This document shows positions 1 through 6,975 of a DNA stretch of 15,385 nucleotides, piece after piece (within the stretch, counting starts at the first letter, position 1; each line of letters begins with the position of its first letter). Source of the stretch: an uncultured Clostridia bacterium (lineage in GTDB: Bacteria; Bacillota; Clostridia; Christensenellales; CAG-917); NCBI GenBank assembly GCA_947629635.1, contig CANREO010000012.1:1-15385 (forward strand), written 5' to 3'. Under the pieces are notes generated by a model. That model ran no database searches, was not told the origin of the DNA, and saw only the letters and a program-made list of their open reading frames with translations. The position numbers and the translations under genes are program-made.

Positions 1-224
1 CTATGTGGCGTCCGGCTTTGGCAATCCCAGGCTCGTTCATCTTCGGCGGACTTTATATACTTGCAGGCTATATTTCCGGCGTAACGTTTGCGCAGATGGA
101 AATAATAAATATCTTGCCGTACGCGGTAGCGATCCTTGTGCTTATAATCACCAGTATTATCGGTAAGAAGAGCGTGCAACCGCCGGCGGCATTGGGGACC
201 TCTTACTTTAGAGAAGAACGCTAG
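1..224 (+). CDS. ABC transporter permease, C-terminal fragment (nucleoside/simple-sugar type)
   Basis: This is the last ~73 codons of a membrane permease whose 5' part lies outside the window; the frame is open at the left edge, so the first ATG here is internal. Two hydrophobic segments are visible, one around SFIFGGLYILAGYISG and one around ILPYAVAILVLIITSII, followed by a short basic cytoplasmic tail. The tail ends in LGTSYFREER, which closely resembles the C-terminus I know from permeases of the BMP/NupQ (YufQ, RnsC) family that import nucleosides or simple sugars together with a lipoprotein receptor and an ATPase. That family assignment rests on the tail and the hydrophobic pattern only. 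The substrate cannot be read from this fragment. The gene converges on the DnaD-like gene and ends before a strong terminator. Confidence 0.72.
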   Translation, partial: MWRPALAIPGSFIFGGLYILAGYISGVTFAQMEIINILPYAVAILVLIITSIIGKKSVQPPAALGTSYFREER

Positions 225-238
225 TGCGGCATATGCGC

Positions 239-264
239 ATGCGACAATTTGAGAGTTGTCGTAT
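239..264. other. Imperfect hairpin after the permease gene
   Basis: ATGCGACAA at 239-247 can pair with TTGTCGTAT at 256-264, with one G-T wobble and an 8-nt loop. No T-run follows, so it is not an intrinsic terminator by itself. It lies 15 nt after the permease stop and 20 nt before the true terminator stem. It could protect the permease mRNA 3' end, but that is inference. Confidence 0.35.
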
Positions 265-283
265 CCAAATGTATCGTAACATC

Positions 284-318
284 AAAAAGCGGCGATCAAG
301 CCGCTTTTCCTTTTCAAA
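284..318. terminator. Bidirectional rho-independent terminator
   Basis: AAAAGCGGC (285-293) pairs perfectly with GCCGCTTTT (300-308) around the 6-nt loop GATCAA. The plus strand continues TTTTCCTTTT; on the minus strand the stem is followed by TTTTTGATG. The stem therefore has T-runs on both sides and can end both the rightward permease transcript and the leftward DnaD-like transcript. Confidence 0.8.
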
Positions 319-427
319 ATGCAAGTGCAAAATTAGCGCAATATGTGCGTGGTTATGAATATGACATTTCTCTTTTGCCCATATGCTCATACGTTCGCGC
401 GTTGGACGTGCAACCTATGGGTGAGGG

Positions 428-2032
428 TCATTCGAAGTCGCTTTCGTTGTAGCCGTATTTGGCGATTGCCTTGACAAACGCGTCATGCGCTTTTTGCACG
501 GCTTCTTCGTTGCCGTTCTCGCTCATGCCCACCGCGAACGTGGCGCCTACAAACGCCTTGTGCGCCTTCGCGATCTCGTCTATGGACAGCGCTTCTCGCA
601 CGCGCCGCTCTCTCGCTTCGCGCTCGTCGTTTTCCCGCTTGCGTTTTGCGTTCTCTTCCGCCTTTTTGGCCATCGCCGCTTCGCTTGTCGGGGGCTGTAT
701 GGGCGCGAGTGTGGCGCGCATCGCTTGTTCGACGGTGGTTATGCCGTTTTTTCTGTATTCGGACAGCAACCTGTTGATATAGGGCGTGGGGTAGGTCTTG
801 CCGACAGCCTGCGACGCCGCATACAAAATCAAGTCGTCGTCAAAGCCCCAATCCGCAGTCCACGTGCGGTAGTAGTTTCTGTCGGACGTCGTGACACCGC
901 GATTGAGTCCGCTCGCTTCTATTATTTTGCGTATTTTTGAGTCTTGCTCATCCTGAAGTTTCAAATATTGATCAATGCTATTTTCGCTGAGCAGACCCAT
1001 CGTATAGAATTTTTTCACAATGCCGTTCATTCCCTCAAGCGTGCGCACATTGTTTACAAAGCAGTAATGCGCGAGTTTTACGATTGCGACGTCTTCGAAA
1101 CCCATGGATGTCCAGGGCGATATGTAGACCTCGATTTCGTGCTCGAACGATTCATAGTAGACGCCCAAATTTTTGTTTACGGCTACGGCGAGTTGATTGA
1201 GTCGCTCGCGATGAGCTTGATAGTCTGCCATTTCTGCCGATGTGAAGATAGTCATGCGGTAAAATTCATCCAATTTGCCGTCCAGTTTGCGGAAACTTTT
1301 GTTTCCTTTCAACGTCTTAGCGGCGGCGAGGATGGCGTCTTGTTCAAAACCCCAACTTCTGGTCCATTTAAGAAGCATCTGCTTCTCTTCGAGTTCCGCG
1401 CCGCCCTTTCTGCCAAGCGCCGCCAAGATTTGCCTCATTTGCTCGGATTGATTTTCATATTGATTCAGTCTGTCCTCGACGTCACCGACCGTTCTTACCC
1501 CGTCGGCCGCCCAATTGCGCGCGACTGCCAGGATATAAGGATAGCGTACGCCGACGCCTTTCAGATTTATGCAATATTGCACAATCATCAGCATTGCGTC
1601 CTGATCGAGTTTAGAATCGTCTAAAAAGGTGTAATATTCGTTGAACTCGTTTGGAGTGAGCATGCGTTCGGGAAAGAGTTGCTGCAGATGAGTGTTGAAG
1701 TCGTTCCACTTTTCGCCCTTGTACTTTTTGGGCGGTTGCATGGCTTTTTTTAGGCTGAGATACTTAACTTCGAGGGGAGATTTTGACAGGATCTGCACTA
1801 AACCCATATCCTCGAAAAATCCGTATGCGGAGATTACTTCGGCCTCAGTCATGTCAAGTTTAGCGCACAACTGATCCAAAGATTCGCCGTTGCCTCCGCA
1901 TAGGTAGAGCCCATAAAGATAGACCTTGATTTGTTTGTCGTCGCAATAGGGAAGGTGCTCGCTGATAAAAAGATTGTCAACGAGAGTGAATGTCTCCATC
2001 AAAAAATCGCTTGAAAATTTTGCGAAACTCAC
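428..2032 (-). CDS. Multi-module DnaD-domain replication-initiation-like protein
   Basis: A 534-aa protein of the DnaD/DnaB primosome family. In B. subtilis these proteins remodel DNA at oriC and help load the replicative helicase. Residues ~33-95 look like the N-terminal winged-helix domain. After it I see four DnaD-like helical modules: ~126-190 (containing YPYILAVARNW, the classic core), ~198-265 (WTRSWGFEQDAIL), ~280-346 (WTSMGFEDVAIV) and ~365-437 (WTADWGFDDDLIL). The last three share a W..x(2)GF....I..A signature. Residues ~450-485 are a highly charged Lys/Glu/Arg helix, followed by a short acidic-ended tail. The start is a GTG with GGAGG four bases upstream; an ATG at codon 12 is the alternative. 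B. subtilis DnaD has one such module in ~230 aa, so this protein is unusually long. Its role in replication is inferred from the family. Confidence 0.8.
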   Translation of the reverse strand: MSFAKFSSDFLMETFTLVDNLFISEHLPYCDDKQIKVYLYGLYLCGGNGESLDQLCAKLDMTEAEVISAYGFFEDMGLVQILSKSPLEVKYLSLKKAMQPPKKYKGEKWNDFNTHLQQLFPERMLTPNEFNEYYTFLDDSKLDQDAMLMIVQYCINLKGVGVRYPYILAVARNWAADGVRTVGDVEDRLNQYENQSEQMRQILAALGRKGGAELEEKQMLLKWTRSWGFEQDAILAAAKTLKGNKSFRKLDGKLDEFYRMTIFTSAEMADYQAHRERLNQLAVAVNKNLGVYYESFEHEIEVYISPWTSMGFEDVAIVKLAHYCFVNNVRTLEGMNGIVKKFYTMGLLSENSIDQYLKLQDEQDSKIRKIIEASGLNRGVTTSDRNYYRTWTADWGFDDDLILYAASQAVGKTYPTPYINRLLSEYRKNGITTVEQAMRATLAPIQPPTSEAAMAKKAEENAKRKRENDEREARERRVREALSIDEIAKAHKAFVGATFAVGMSENGNEEAVQKAHDAFVKAIAKYGYNESDFE

Positions 2033-2061
2033 TGTGCCTCCGAGTTCATACGTGGAAACAG

Positions 2062-2092
2062 ATTATCACAAAATATTTGCAAAATCAAACAA
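2062..2092 (-). promoter_or_regulatory. Candidate promoter of the DnaD-like gene
   Basis: On the minus strand GATAAT (2062-2067) is a good -10 and is preceded by TGT, an extended -10. The -35 is uncertain: TTGATT (2083-2088) gives a 15-nt spacer and TTGTTT (2087-2092) gives 19 nt. The bases leading into the -10 resemble the pgsA promoter. The predicted leader is about 25 nt. Confidence 0.35.
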
Positions 2093-2168
2093 CAAAAATA
2101 TATTTTTAACAATATACTATATTTAGTTGTACCATGCCTCATACAGCGCATGAAAGAGGAAGATTTTG

Positions 2169-2197
2169 TTGGCATAGAGCGAAAGGTGTGATATTAT
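2169..2197 (+). promoter_or_regulatory. Sigma-A-type promoter of the 89-aa protein gene
   Basis: TTGGCA (2169-2174) and TATTAT (2192-2197) are separated by exactly 17 nt. The predicted start site near 2204 falls at the 5' edge of the Shine-Dalgarno-like GAGGCGG, giving a very short leader of about nine bases before the ATG at 2213. Confidence 0.6.
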
Positions 2198-2212
2198 ATA
2201 AAAGAGGCGGAT

Positions 2213-2482
2213 ATGAAGATTTGGGCTAAGATTTTGAAGGGCGACAAAATATTGAGAGACATCATCTATGAGGACGATTTTCCTTTGAAGCAAAGCAGTT
2301 TTATAAAAGCTTTGCAGGAGATATCTTATAGGCTTGACAGCGCTACGCCCATATCTTTGCCCACTCATCTTAAGCATTTCGAAAGATTCAATCGAGTAAA
2401 GTATTTGAAGCGAGATTTTATCGAGGATACTGATTTCGACTGCATGATCCTTGAAAGAGTGATCGAAAAAAAGAATACCTGA
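2213..2482 (+). CDS. Conserved-looking small cytoplasmic protein, function unknown
   Basis: An 89-aa soluble, charged protein with no signal peptide, membrane segment or metal-binding motif. The sequence opens MKIWAKILKGDKILRDIIYE, has a middle stretch IKALQEISYRLDSATPISLP and ends with an acidic region FIEDTDFDCMILERVIEKK. I have the impression of similar ~80-90 aa orphan proteins in Clostridia that share the opening (I/M)WAK.....K..RD and the ending F...DFD...LE, but I cannot name a family. Evidence that it is a real gene: a 17-nt-spaced promoter, a Shine-Dalgarno GAGGCGG directly upstream of the ATG, and a dedicated terminator at 2522-2547. It is a stand-alone transcription unit between the DnaD-like gene and spoVT. 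Confidence 0.75.
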   Translation: MKIWAKILKGDKILRDIIYEDDFPLKQSSFIKALQEISYRLDSATPISLPTHLKHFERFNRVKYLKRDFIEDTDFDCMILERVIEKKNT

Positions 2483-2521
2483 TCTTATATGTAATATTTA
2501 TAAAAGCATGTTTGTTTATGT

Positions 2522-2548
2522 AAAGCGACAGGTAAAGTCGCTTTTTTG
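2522..2548 (+). terminator. Rho-independent terminator after the 89-aa gene
   Basis: AAAGCGAC (2522-2529) pairs with GTCGCTTT (2537-2544) around the loop AGGTAAA, and a run of six T residues (2542-2547) follows. It separates the 89-aa gene from spoVT, so spoVT needs its own promoter. Confidence 0.85.
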
Positions 2549-2589
2549 TTATTTATGATTCCTTTTTGCAAAACAAAAAAGATATATAA

Positions 2590-2618
2590 GAATATTCTCA
2601 AAATAATGAAAGATACTA
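2590..2618 (+). promoter_or_regulatory. Candidate sporulation-type (sigma-G-like) promoter of spoVT
   Basis: GAATA (2590-2594) followed after 17 nt by GATACTA (2612-2618) resembles the sigma-G pattern GHATR ... CATWHTA, with one mismatch in the first -10 base. The predicted start falls just before the Shine-Dalgarno at 2626. In B. subtilis spoVT is transcribed by sigma-G. I could not find a better sigma-A pair here: TTGCAA at 2566-2571 has no well-spaced -10. Confidence 0.35.
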
Positions 2619-2638
2619 TTTTCGATTTGGAGGATACT

Positions 2639-3166
2639 ATGGCACTTGCCGGAATTGTAAGACGACTTGACGAGTTGGGCCGCATCGTAATACCGAAAGA
2701 GATGCGCCGCACGCTTCACTTGAACGAGGGCGACGAAATGGAAATAACGATGCAGACTGACACAGTAACTTTGAGAAAATACAGCGGATTCGAAAGCATC
2801 GTTGCTACCTTAAAGGCGGTGGCCGGTCTGCTTTCCAAAGAAACCCAGGCGGACGTGCTTGTAGTTACGCAGGACTCCGTAGTAGCCGCTGAGGGTAAAA
2901 ACAAAAAGCGTTATATCGGCGCCGAATTGACCGAAACCTTTTCCGACGCGGTGCGCGCAAGGAGAGCTGTTGTATTTCATGGCGATGAGCTTAGCAATTT
3001 ATTTCGTGATAAACAATGCGATTGCGTATATGCGGTATATGAGCCCGTTACGGTACGCGGCGACCTCGTAGGCGGCGCGATGCTGATGCTGGACAGCTTG
3101 CCAAGCGATATATCTCGCGCTTATCTTCACTTTTGCGTTGGCCTTATAGAGGCGTCGCTTTCATGA
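2639..3166 (+). CDS. spoVT: SpoVT/AbrB-family transcriptional regulator
   Basis: A 175-aa protein with the SpoVT architecture: an N-terminal AbrB swapped-hairpin DNA-binding domain (residues ~4-50, GIVRRLDELGRIVIPKEMRR) and a C-terminal GAF-like domain (~55-175) for signal sensing and tetramerisation. B. subtilis SpoVT is 178 aa, so the length fits. SpoVT adjusts late forespore gene expression under sigma-G. The start is the ATG at 2639 because it has a strong Shine-Dalgarno (TTTGGAGG, 5-nt spacer) and begins exactly at the AbrB domain; the upstream in-frame ATG at 2546 would add 31 residues and overlap the preceding terminator. The next gene begins one base after this stop. The following flippase and mazG match the B. 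subtilis spoVT-yabM-yabN order, which supports this name over AbrB or Abh. Confidence 0.9.
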   Translation: MALAGIVRRLDELGRIVIPKEMRRTLHLNEGDEMEITMQTDTVTLRKYSGFESIVATLKAVAGLLSKETQADVLVVTQDSVVAAEGKNKKRYIGAELTETFSDAVRARRAVVFHGDELSNLFRDKQCDCVYAVYEPVTVRGDLVGGAMLMLDSLPSDISRAYLHFCVGLIEASLS

Positions 3167-3167
3167 T

Positions 3168-4766
3168 ATGCAAAAACATGATGAAGCAAAACTTAAGAGC
3201 AGGATGATGTCCGGTGCGGCAGTGCTTGCCATCGGCAGTATTGTTGCCAAACTTTTGGGCGCGTTATATCGCATTCCGCTGACGAACATTTTGGGAGCGC
3301 AGGGTATGGGAATGTATCAGCTGGTCTTTCCCGTGTTTGCGCTTTTTACCGTACTTGCCACAGCCGGCATACCGACGGCTCTGTCGCGGATCGTGGCCGA
3401 AAAACGCGTAGGGGGCGAGCCTACAAAGAAATATCTTTTCAGCGCAATGCTGACTCTCGGCGCGCTTGGAGCAATATTTGCAATAATAACATTTGCTTTG
3501 TCTGGGCAACTTGCCAAATGGCAGGGCAATTCCGACACGCGCTTGGGTTTTGTGATCATTGCGCCCACGGTCGTTCTTGTAGTCATTATAGCCGGTTTCA
3601 GGGGATGGTTTCAAGGCGAAATGTATATGATCCCGACAGCCGTATCGAATATAATTGAGCAGGCGGTGAAACTTGGCGCCGGGATAGGGCTTTCTTTGCT
3701 CTTGAAACCGCGCGGAGTGATCGCCGCCGTCAACGGAGCTCTCTTAGGTCTTGCGATCTCGGAAGTTTGCGCGCTGATTTATCTCATCATCGTTTATTTC
3801 GTTAGAGGCAAAAATTTAAGAGGAGAAAAGTTGAGGTTGATGCCGGGCGAGGCGAGGAATTTTTTTAAGATGTCCTTTCCCATAGCCGTGGTCGCGCTGA
3901 TGATGCCTCTGTCAAATTTTTCCGACAGCGTAATAATCGTAAACATGCTGAAGTTGTCCGGCGTATCCGAAGCAGCCGCTACTGCAGAATACGGTCTGCT
4001 CTGCGGCCCTGTAAATTCGCTTATCAACATGCCTATCGTGCTCATCATGTCGCTTGCCGTGGCGATCGTTCCGTCAGTGTCCGTATCGCGCGTGAAGATG
4101 GATATAGACGGGATTATGCTTAAAAGCAAACTATCCGTCAAGTTGTCTTATCTTATAGGCGTGCCGGCAGCGTTTTTTTTCGGAGTTTTTGCGAAAAGAA
4201 TTATGGCGACGATATACCCGGCTTTGAGCATTGCGGAACTTTCTATTGCCATAAATTTGTTGAGGATATCGTCTGCAAATATAGTGCTTTTGTCGTCAAT
4301 GCAGATATATGTGTCGCTTCTACAAGCGTTAGACAAAACGGGATATGCTATTGTCAGCATGGCAATAGCCATTACTATTAAGATAGTATTAAGTCTGCTC
4401 TTGACCAGGTATGTCGGTATTTTGGGCGCGGCGCTTGCCGCTGTGACTATGTCCGTTGCGGCTTATGTGGGCGTCAATATATGTTATTTCAAAATATGCG
4501 GCCTTCATCTTGAAAAAAACATTGGCCTAAACCTGCTTACAGGTGTTATAATGGGGCTTGTCGGAATAGGAGTAGGCAGCCTTATAAAAAACGATATCGT
4601 TGCGACGGCAGTAGGTTTTTTGGTATGCGCGGCGCTTTACGTTTGGCTGGTATTTCTGTTTGGACTGTTGGGCAGAGAAGAGTTGGAATATCTGCCTATG
4701 CGCAGATTGCTTTGCGGGCTGCACAGAATAGTGAGATTTTGGGAGTACAGAGATGAAATCGGATGA
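3168..4766 (+). CDS. SpoVB/YabM-type polysaccharide flippase (MOP superfamily)
   Basis: A 532-aa integral membrane protein with a hydrophobic pattern consistent with about 14 transmembrane helices. The N-terminal region IYRIPLTxxLGAxGMGxYQ appears here as ALYRIPLTNILGAQGMGMYQ, then FPVFALFTVLATAGIPTALSRIV, which are hallmarks of the SpoVB/MurJ-like branch of lipid-linked oligosaccharide flippases. The likely role is moving a lipid-linked cell-wall or spore-cortex precursor across the cytoplasmic membrane. The ATG lies one base after the spoVT stop and has no clear Shine-Dalgarno, so translation is probably coupled. A shorter start at Met13/Met14 (3204 or 3207) is possible but badly spaced from the AGCAGG before it. 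The 3' end overlaps mazG by 14 bases. Context favours the YabM member of the family; sequence alone does not separate YabM from SpoVB. Confidence 0.85.
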   Translation: MQKHDEAKLKSRMMSGAAVLAIGSIVAKLLGALYRIPLTNILGAQGMGMYQLVFPVFALFTVLATAGIPTALSRIVAEKRVGGEPTKKYLFSAMLTLGALGAIFAIITFALSGQLAKWQGNSDTRLGFVIIAPTVVLVVIIAGFRGWFQGEMYMIPTAVSNIIEQAVKLGAGIGLSLLLKPRGVIAAVNGALLGLAISEVCALIYLIIVYFVRGKNLRGEKLRLMPGEARNFFKMSFPIAVVALMMPLSNFSDSVIIVNMLKLSGVSEAAATAEYGLLCGPVNSLINMPIVLIMSLAVAIVPSVSVSRVKMDIDGIMLKSKLSVKLSYLIGVPAAFFFGVFAKRIMATIYPALSIAELSIAINLLRISSANIVLLSSMQIYVSLLQALDKTGYAIVSMAIAITIKIVLSLLLTRYVGILGAALAAVTMSVAAYVGVNICYFKICGLHLEKNIGLNLLTGVIMGLVGIGVGSLIKNDIVATAVGFLVCAALYVWLVFLFGLLGREELEYLPMRRLLCGLHRIVRFWEYRDEIG

Positions 4767-5790
4767 AATTTTAAGAGGATCTTATCATCGTTACATAGCC
4801 GCGGATTTTTTGTCTGCGACCGTTTTAGACAGAAGCATTCCTATAATTATAGAAATAGACGAACAAAATGCGCTTGTCCCCATCAAGCGAAAATTGCTTG
4901 ACGCAGTGGGGGATGTCGATGTGTTGCTTAAAAGCGGCAGTACGCAATATATGACGAAGGTGTCCGAGATAAATATGACCGGGACTATAGTTATAGACGC
5001 TGCTCCGCTCACACAGCGAAAACGATTCGGATATGCCGATTTCGAAGAAATAATGCGTCGTCTGCGCGCAGACGACGGTTGCGAGTGGGATAGGGCGCAG
5101 ACGCACGAGAGCATACGCATAAACCTCATCGAAGAAGCATACGAACTTTTGGAAGCGATTGACGCCAAAGACGCCGATATGATGCGCGAAGAGAGCGGCG
5201 ACGTGCTTATGCAAGCGGTATTTCATGCTCTTATTGCCGAAAAAGAGGGCGAATTTACTTCAAACGACATGTATACCGAATTGTGCCGCAAACTCATAGA
5301 CAGACATACTCATATTTTCGGCTCCAACCATGCAAACACTCCCGAAGAGGCTCTGAAATTTTGGACAGAGGCAAAAAAGAAGGAGAAAAAGTATAAATCT
5401 ATGGGCGACGCGATGCAACGTGTTCCCAAAAATTTGCCTTCGCTTTTATATGCGGAAAAATTGCAAAAATTAGCCAAAAAATGCGGCTTCGATTGGGATA
5501 GCGTTGACGGAGCCATAGAGAAGTTGGAAGAGGAACTTTGCGAGCTGAGGGCGGCAGACGAGTCGCACAGGACGGAAGAGGCTGGCGATTTGCTTTTTGC
5601 TGCCGTAAACGTTTTGCGCTTTTACAATGTAGAGTCGGAGATGGCGCTGAGGGGAGCAAGCGACAAGTTTTTGAGACGTTTCGAGCGTGTAGAGGCCCTT
5701 GCCGGCGCGGACGGCAAACAAATGAGCGATTATACTCTTGACCAGTTGGATAAGTTTTGGGACATGGCGAAGAAGGAGGAAAATGCATGA
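4753..5790 (+). CDS. mazG: MazG nucleoside triphosphate pyrophosphohydrolase with a methylase-domain remnant
   Basis: A 345-aa protein that should hydrolyse (d)NTPs to NMP and pyrophosphate, a housekeeping role. Two MazG modules are visible. The first (~97-215) has GCEWDRAQTHESIR, EEAYELLEAID (E127-E131) and EESGD (146-150). The second (~225-340) has EEELCEL (259-265) and EEAGD (275-279). Both Mg-binding ExxE...ExxD sets look intact. The first ~90 residues are not MazG: IIIEIDEQNALVPIKRKLLD followed by a short beta-rich stretch resembles the last part of the tetrapyrrole-methylase domain that precedes MazG in B. subtilis YabN. The SAM-binding half is absent, because the gene starts inside the 3' end of the flippase gene. 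The ATG overlaps that gene by 14 bases, and the stop overlaps dus as ATGA. Confidence 0.9.
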   Translation: MKSDEILRGSYHRYIAADFLSATVLDRSIPIIIEIDEQNALVPIKRKLLDAVGDVDVLLKSGSTQYMTKVSEINMTGTIVIDAAPLTQRKRFGYADFEEIMRRLRADDGCEWDRAQTHESIRINLIEEAYELLEAIDAKDADMMREESGDVLMQAVFHALIAEKEGEFTSNDMYTELCRKLIDRHTHIFGSNHANTPEEALKFWTEAKKKEKKYKSMGDAMQRVPKNLPSLLYAEKLQKLAKKCGFDWDSVDGAIEKLEEELCELRAADESHRTEEAGDLLFAAVNVLRFYNVESEMALRGASDKFLRRFERVEALAGADGKQMSDYTLDQLDKFWDMAKKEENA

Positions 5791-6707
5791 ATATCGGCGG
5801 AATACAGCTTAAAAGCGAGCTGTTATTTGCGCCGATAGCCGGATTTTCGGATATTGGCTTTAGATATCTTTGCGCAAAATACGGCGCAGGACTGACTTAT
5901 ACCGAACTTGTAAGCGCAAAGGGCATTGTGTATAACAATAAAGGGACCGACGCTCTATTGGCAACAAGCGCGGAACCTTGCGCGATACAACTGTTTGGAA
6001 GCGATCCCGAATTTATATATAAGGCGGCCGCGGACGAGAGACTTAAAAAGTTCGATATTGTGGACATAAACATGGGCTGCCCCGTGCGCAAAGTGTTTTC
6101 TAACGGCGACGGGTGCGCGCTTATGGCAAATCCCGATCTTATTACGGAAATAGTGATCGCGGCAATAGAAGGGTCTAAAAAGCCCGTGACGGTCAAAATG
6201 CGCGCCGGTATAGTCGTGGGCGAGCCGCTTGCGGTACAGTGCGCTGTAGCCGCGCAAAAGGGCGGCGCATGCGCAGTTACGGTGCATCCGCGCTATAGGG
6301 AACAATATTACGGCGGCGAAGCGGATCATACAATCACGCGCGCAGTCAAAGAGGCTGTAGATATCCCTGTTATCGCAAACGGCGATATCGTTGATATCGA
6401 GAGTTTGAATCGAGTGCGTATATTAAGCGGAGCGGACGCGTTTATGATAGGTCGTGCTGCTCTTGGCGACCCATATATATTTTCAAGATTGAGTGGGTTA
6501 GATGTCAAGTTTGATTTGATAGAAGATATAAAAAAACATATAGAACTGTTGCTGTCGGTCTATCCCGAAAACGTAGTCGCAAACCTCATGAAGTTGCATC
6601 TTTGCCGTTATGCAAAAGCTAAAAGTTGCGCAAAAGAGGTCAGACGTCGCGTAGGAGAGGCCAAATGCATGGAAGATATATTTGATGCGTTAAACTTATT
6701 GGCATGA
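5787..6707 (+). CDS. dus: tRNA-dihydrouridine synthase (DusB-like)
   Basis: A 306-aa flavoenzyme that reduces uridines in tRNA to dihydrouridine with FMN and NADPH. Landmarks: LLFAPIAGFSDIGFR at the N-terminus, QLFGSDP (68-74), NMGCPVRKV (95-103) with the catalytic cysteine C98, VTVKMRAG (134-141), TVHPRYREQYYGG (165-177) for phosphate binding, VIANGDI (195-201) and GADAFMIGRAALGDPYIF (215-232). The C-terminal tRNA-recognition helices are present but short; related enzymes are usually 310-340 aa. The start is the ATG at 5787, with AAGGAGGA six bases upstream and the ATGA overlap with the mazG stop; an earlier in-frame ATG at 5757 would put 10 unlikely residues before the conserved core. It is the last gene of the spoVT operon. 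The uridine position it modifies cannot be told from sequence alone. Confidence 0.9.
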   Translation: MNIGGIQLKSELLFAPIAGFSDIGFRYLCAKYGAGLTYTELVSAKGIVYNNKGTDALLATSAEPCAIQLFGSDPEFIYKAAADERLKKFDIVDINMGCPVRKVFSNGDGCALMANPDLITEIVIAAIEGSKKPVTVKMRAGIVVGEPLAVQCAVAAQKGGACAVTVHPRYREQYYGGEADHTITRAVKEAVDIPVIANGDIVDIESLNRVRILSGADAFMIGRAALGDPYIFSRLSGLDVKFDLIEDIKKHIELLLSVYPENVVANLMKLHLCRYAKAKSCAKEVRRRVGEAKCMEDIFDALNLLA

Positions 6708-6866
6708 ACCTTATTCAGATTGTGCATTTAGCAAACGAAACTCTTAGAATGCTCGTTTATATTGTTATTTTTGATAACGGCATATAAAAATGCGGTCGAT
6801 ATTTTTCATCTGTGTCTATTTGAAACGCATATATTATACTTTTTACTGTGTTTTTATATAACATAC

Positions 6867-6895
6867 TTGTGTGCGCGCAAAGTTTGTGCTACAAT
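6867..6895 (+). promoter_or_regulatory. Promoter of the galU-mcsAB-clpC operon
   Basis: TTGTGT (6867-6872) and TACAAT (6890-6895) are 17 nt apart, and TGC directly before the -10 makes it an extended -10. The spacer holds GCGCGCAAA followed by TTTG. The predicted start is near 6902, giving a ~74-nt leader. I found neither a CIRCE inverted repeat nor a CtsR heptad repeat around it. A second, weaker TACAAT lies at 6935-6940. Confidence 0.65.
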
Positions 6896-6948
6896 ATTTT
6901 GTAATAGATATAGAACTTTTCCTCGAAGGGTGCATACAATTTATACCG

Positions 6949-6962
6949 TGCGGTTTACCGCA
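6949..6962 (+). promoter_or_regulatory. Small leader hairpin touching the galU Shine-Dalgarno
   Basis: TGCGG (6949-6953) pairs with CCGCA (6958-6962) around the loop TTTA. The stem ends where the Shine-Dalgarno region AGAAGGAGGG (6962-6971) begins, so it could tune ribosome access or mRNA stability. No ligand-binding riboswitch fold is evident. Confidence 0.3.
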
Positions 6963-6975
6963 GAAGGAGGGTATA

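Noticed and set aside
944..1624. 226-codon plus-strand reading frame
   Set aside because: It lies wholly opposite the DnaD-like gene, has no Shine-Dalgarno or recognisable domain, and reads as low-plausibility protein; it is an antisense shadow, as are the frames at 459-782 and 485-940.
2546..2638. 31-residue N-terminal extension of SpoVT
   Set aside because: The upstream ATG overlaps the T-run of the preceding terminator, while the ATG at 2639 has a strong Shine-Dalgarno and begins at the AbrB domain.
6708..6866. Terminator or small gene between dus and galU
   Set aside because: AAACGA (6733-6738) and TCGTTT (6753-6758) could pair, but the loop is 14 nt and the T-run is broken; GTTAT-TTTTG-ATAAC at 6764-6778 is only 5 bp. 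No short frame with a ribosome site was convincing.
6871..6975. 35-residue N-terminal extension of GalU
   Set aside because: Its start codon falls inside the promoter spacer and the extension is unlike any GalU; the ATG at 6976 has AGAAGGAGGG upstream.
6840..6975. CtsR or HrcA operator in front of galU-mcsAB-clpC
   Set aside because: No direct repeat like GGTCAAA and no CIRCE inverted repeat (TTAGCACTC ... GAGTGCTAA) could be found.
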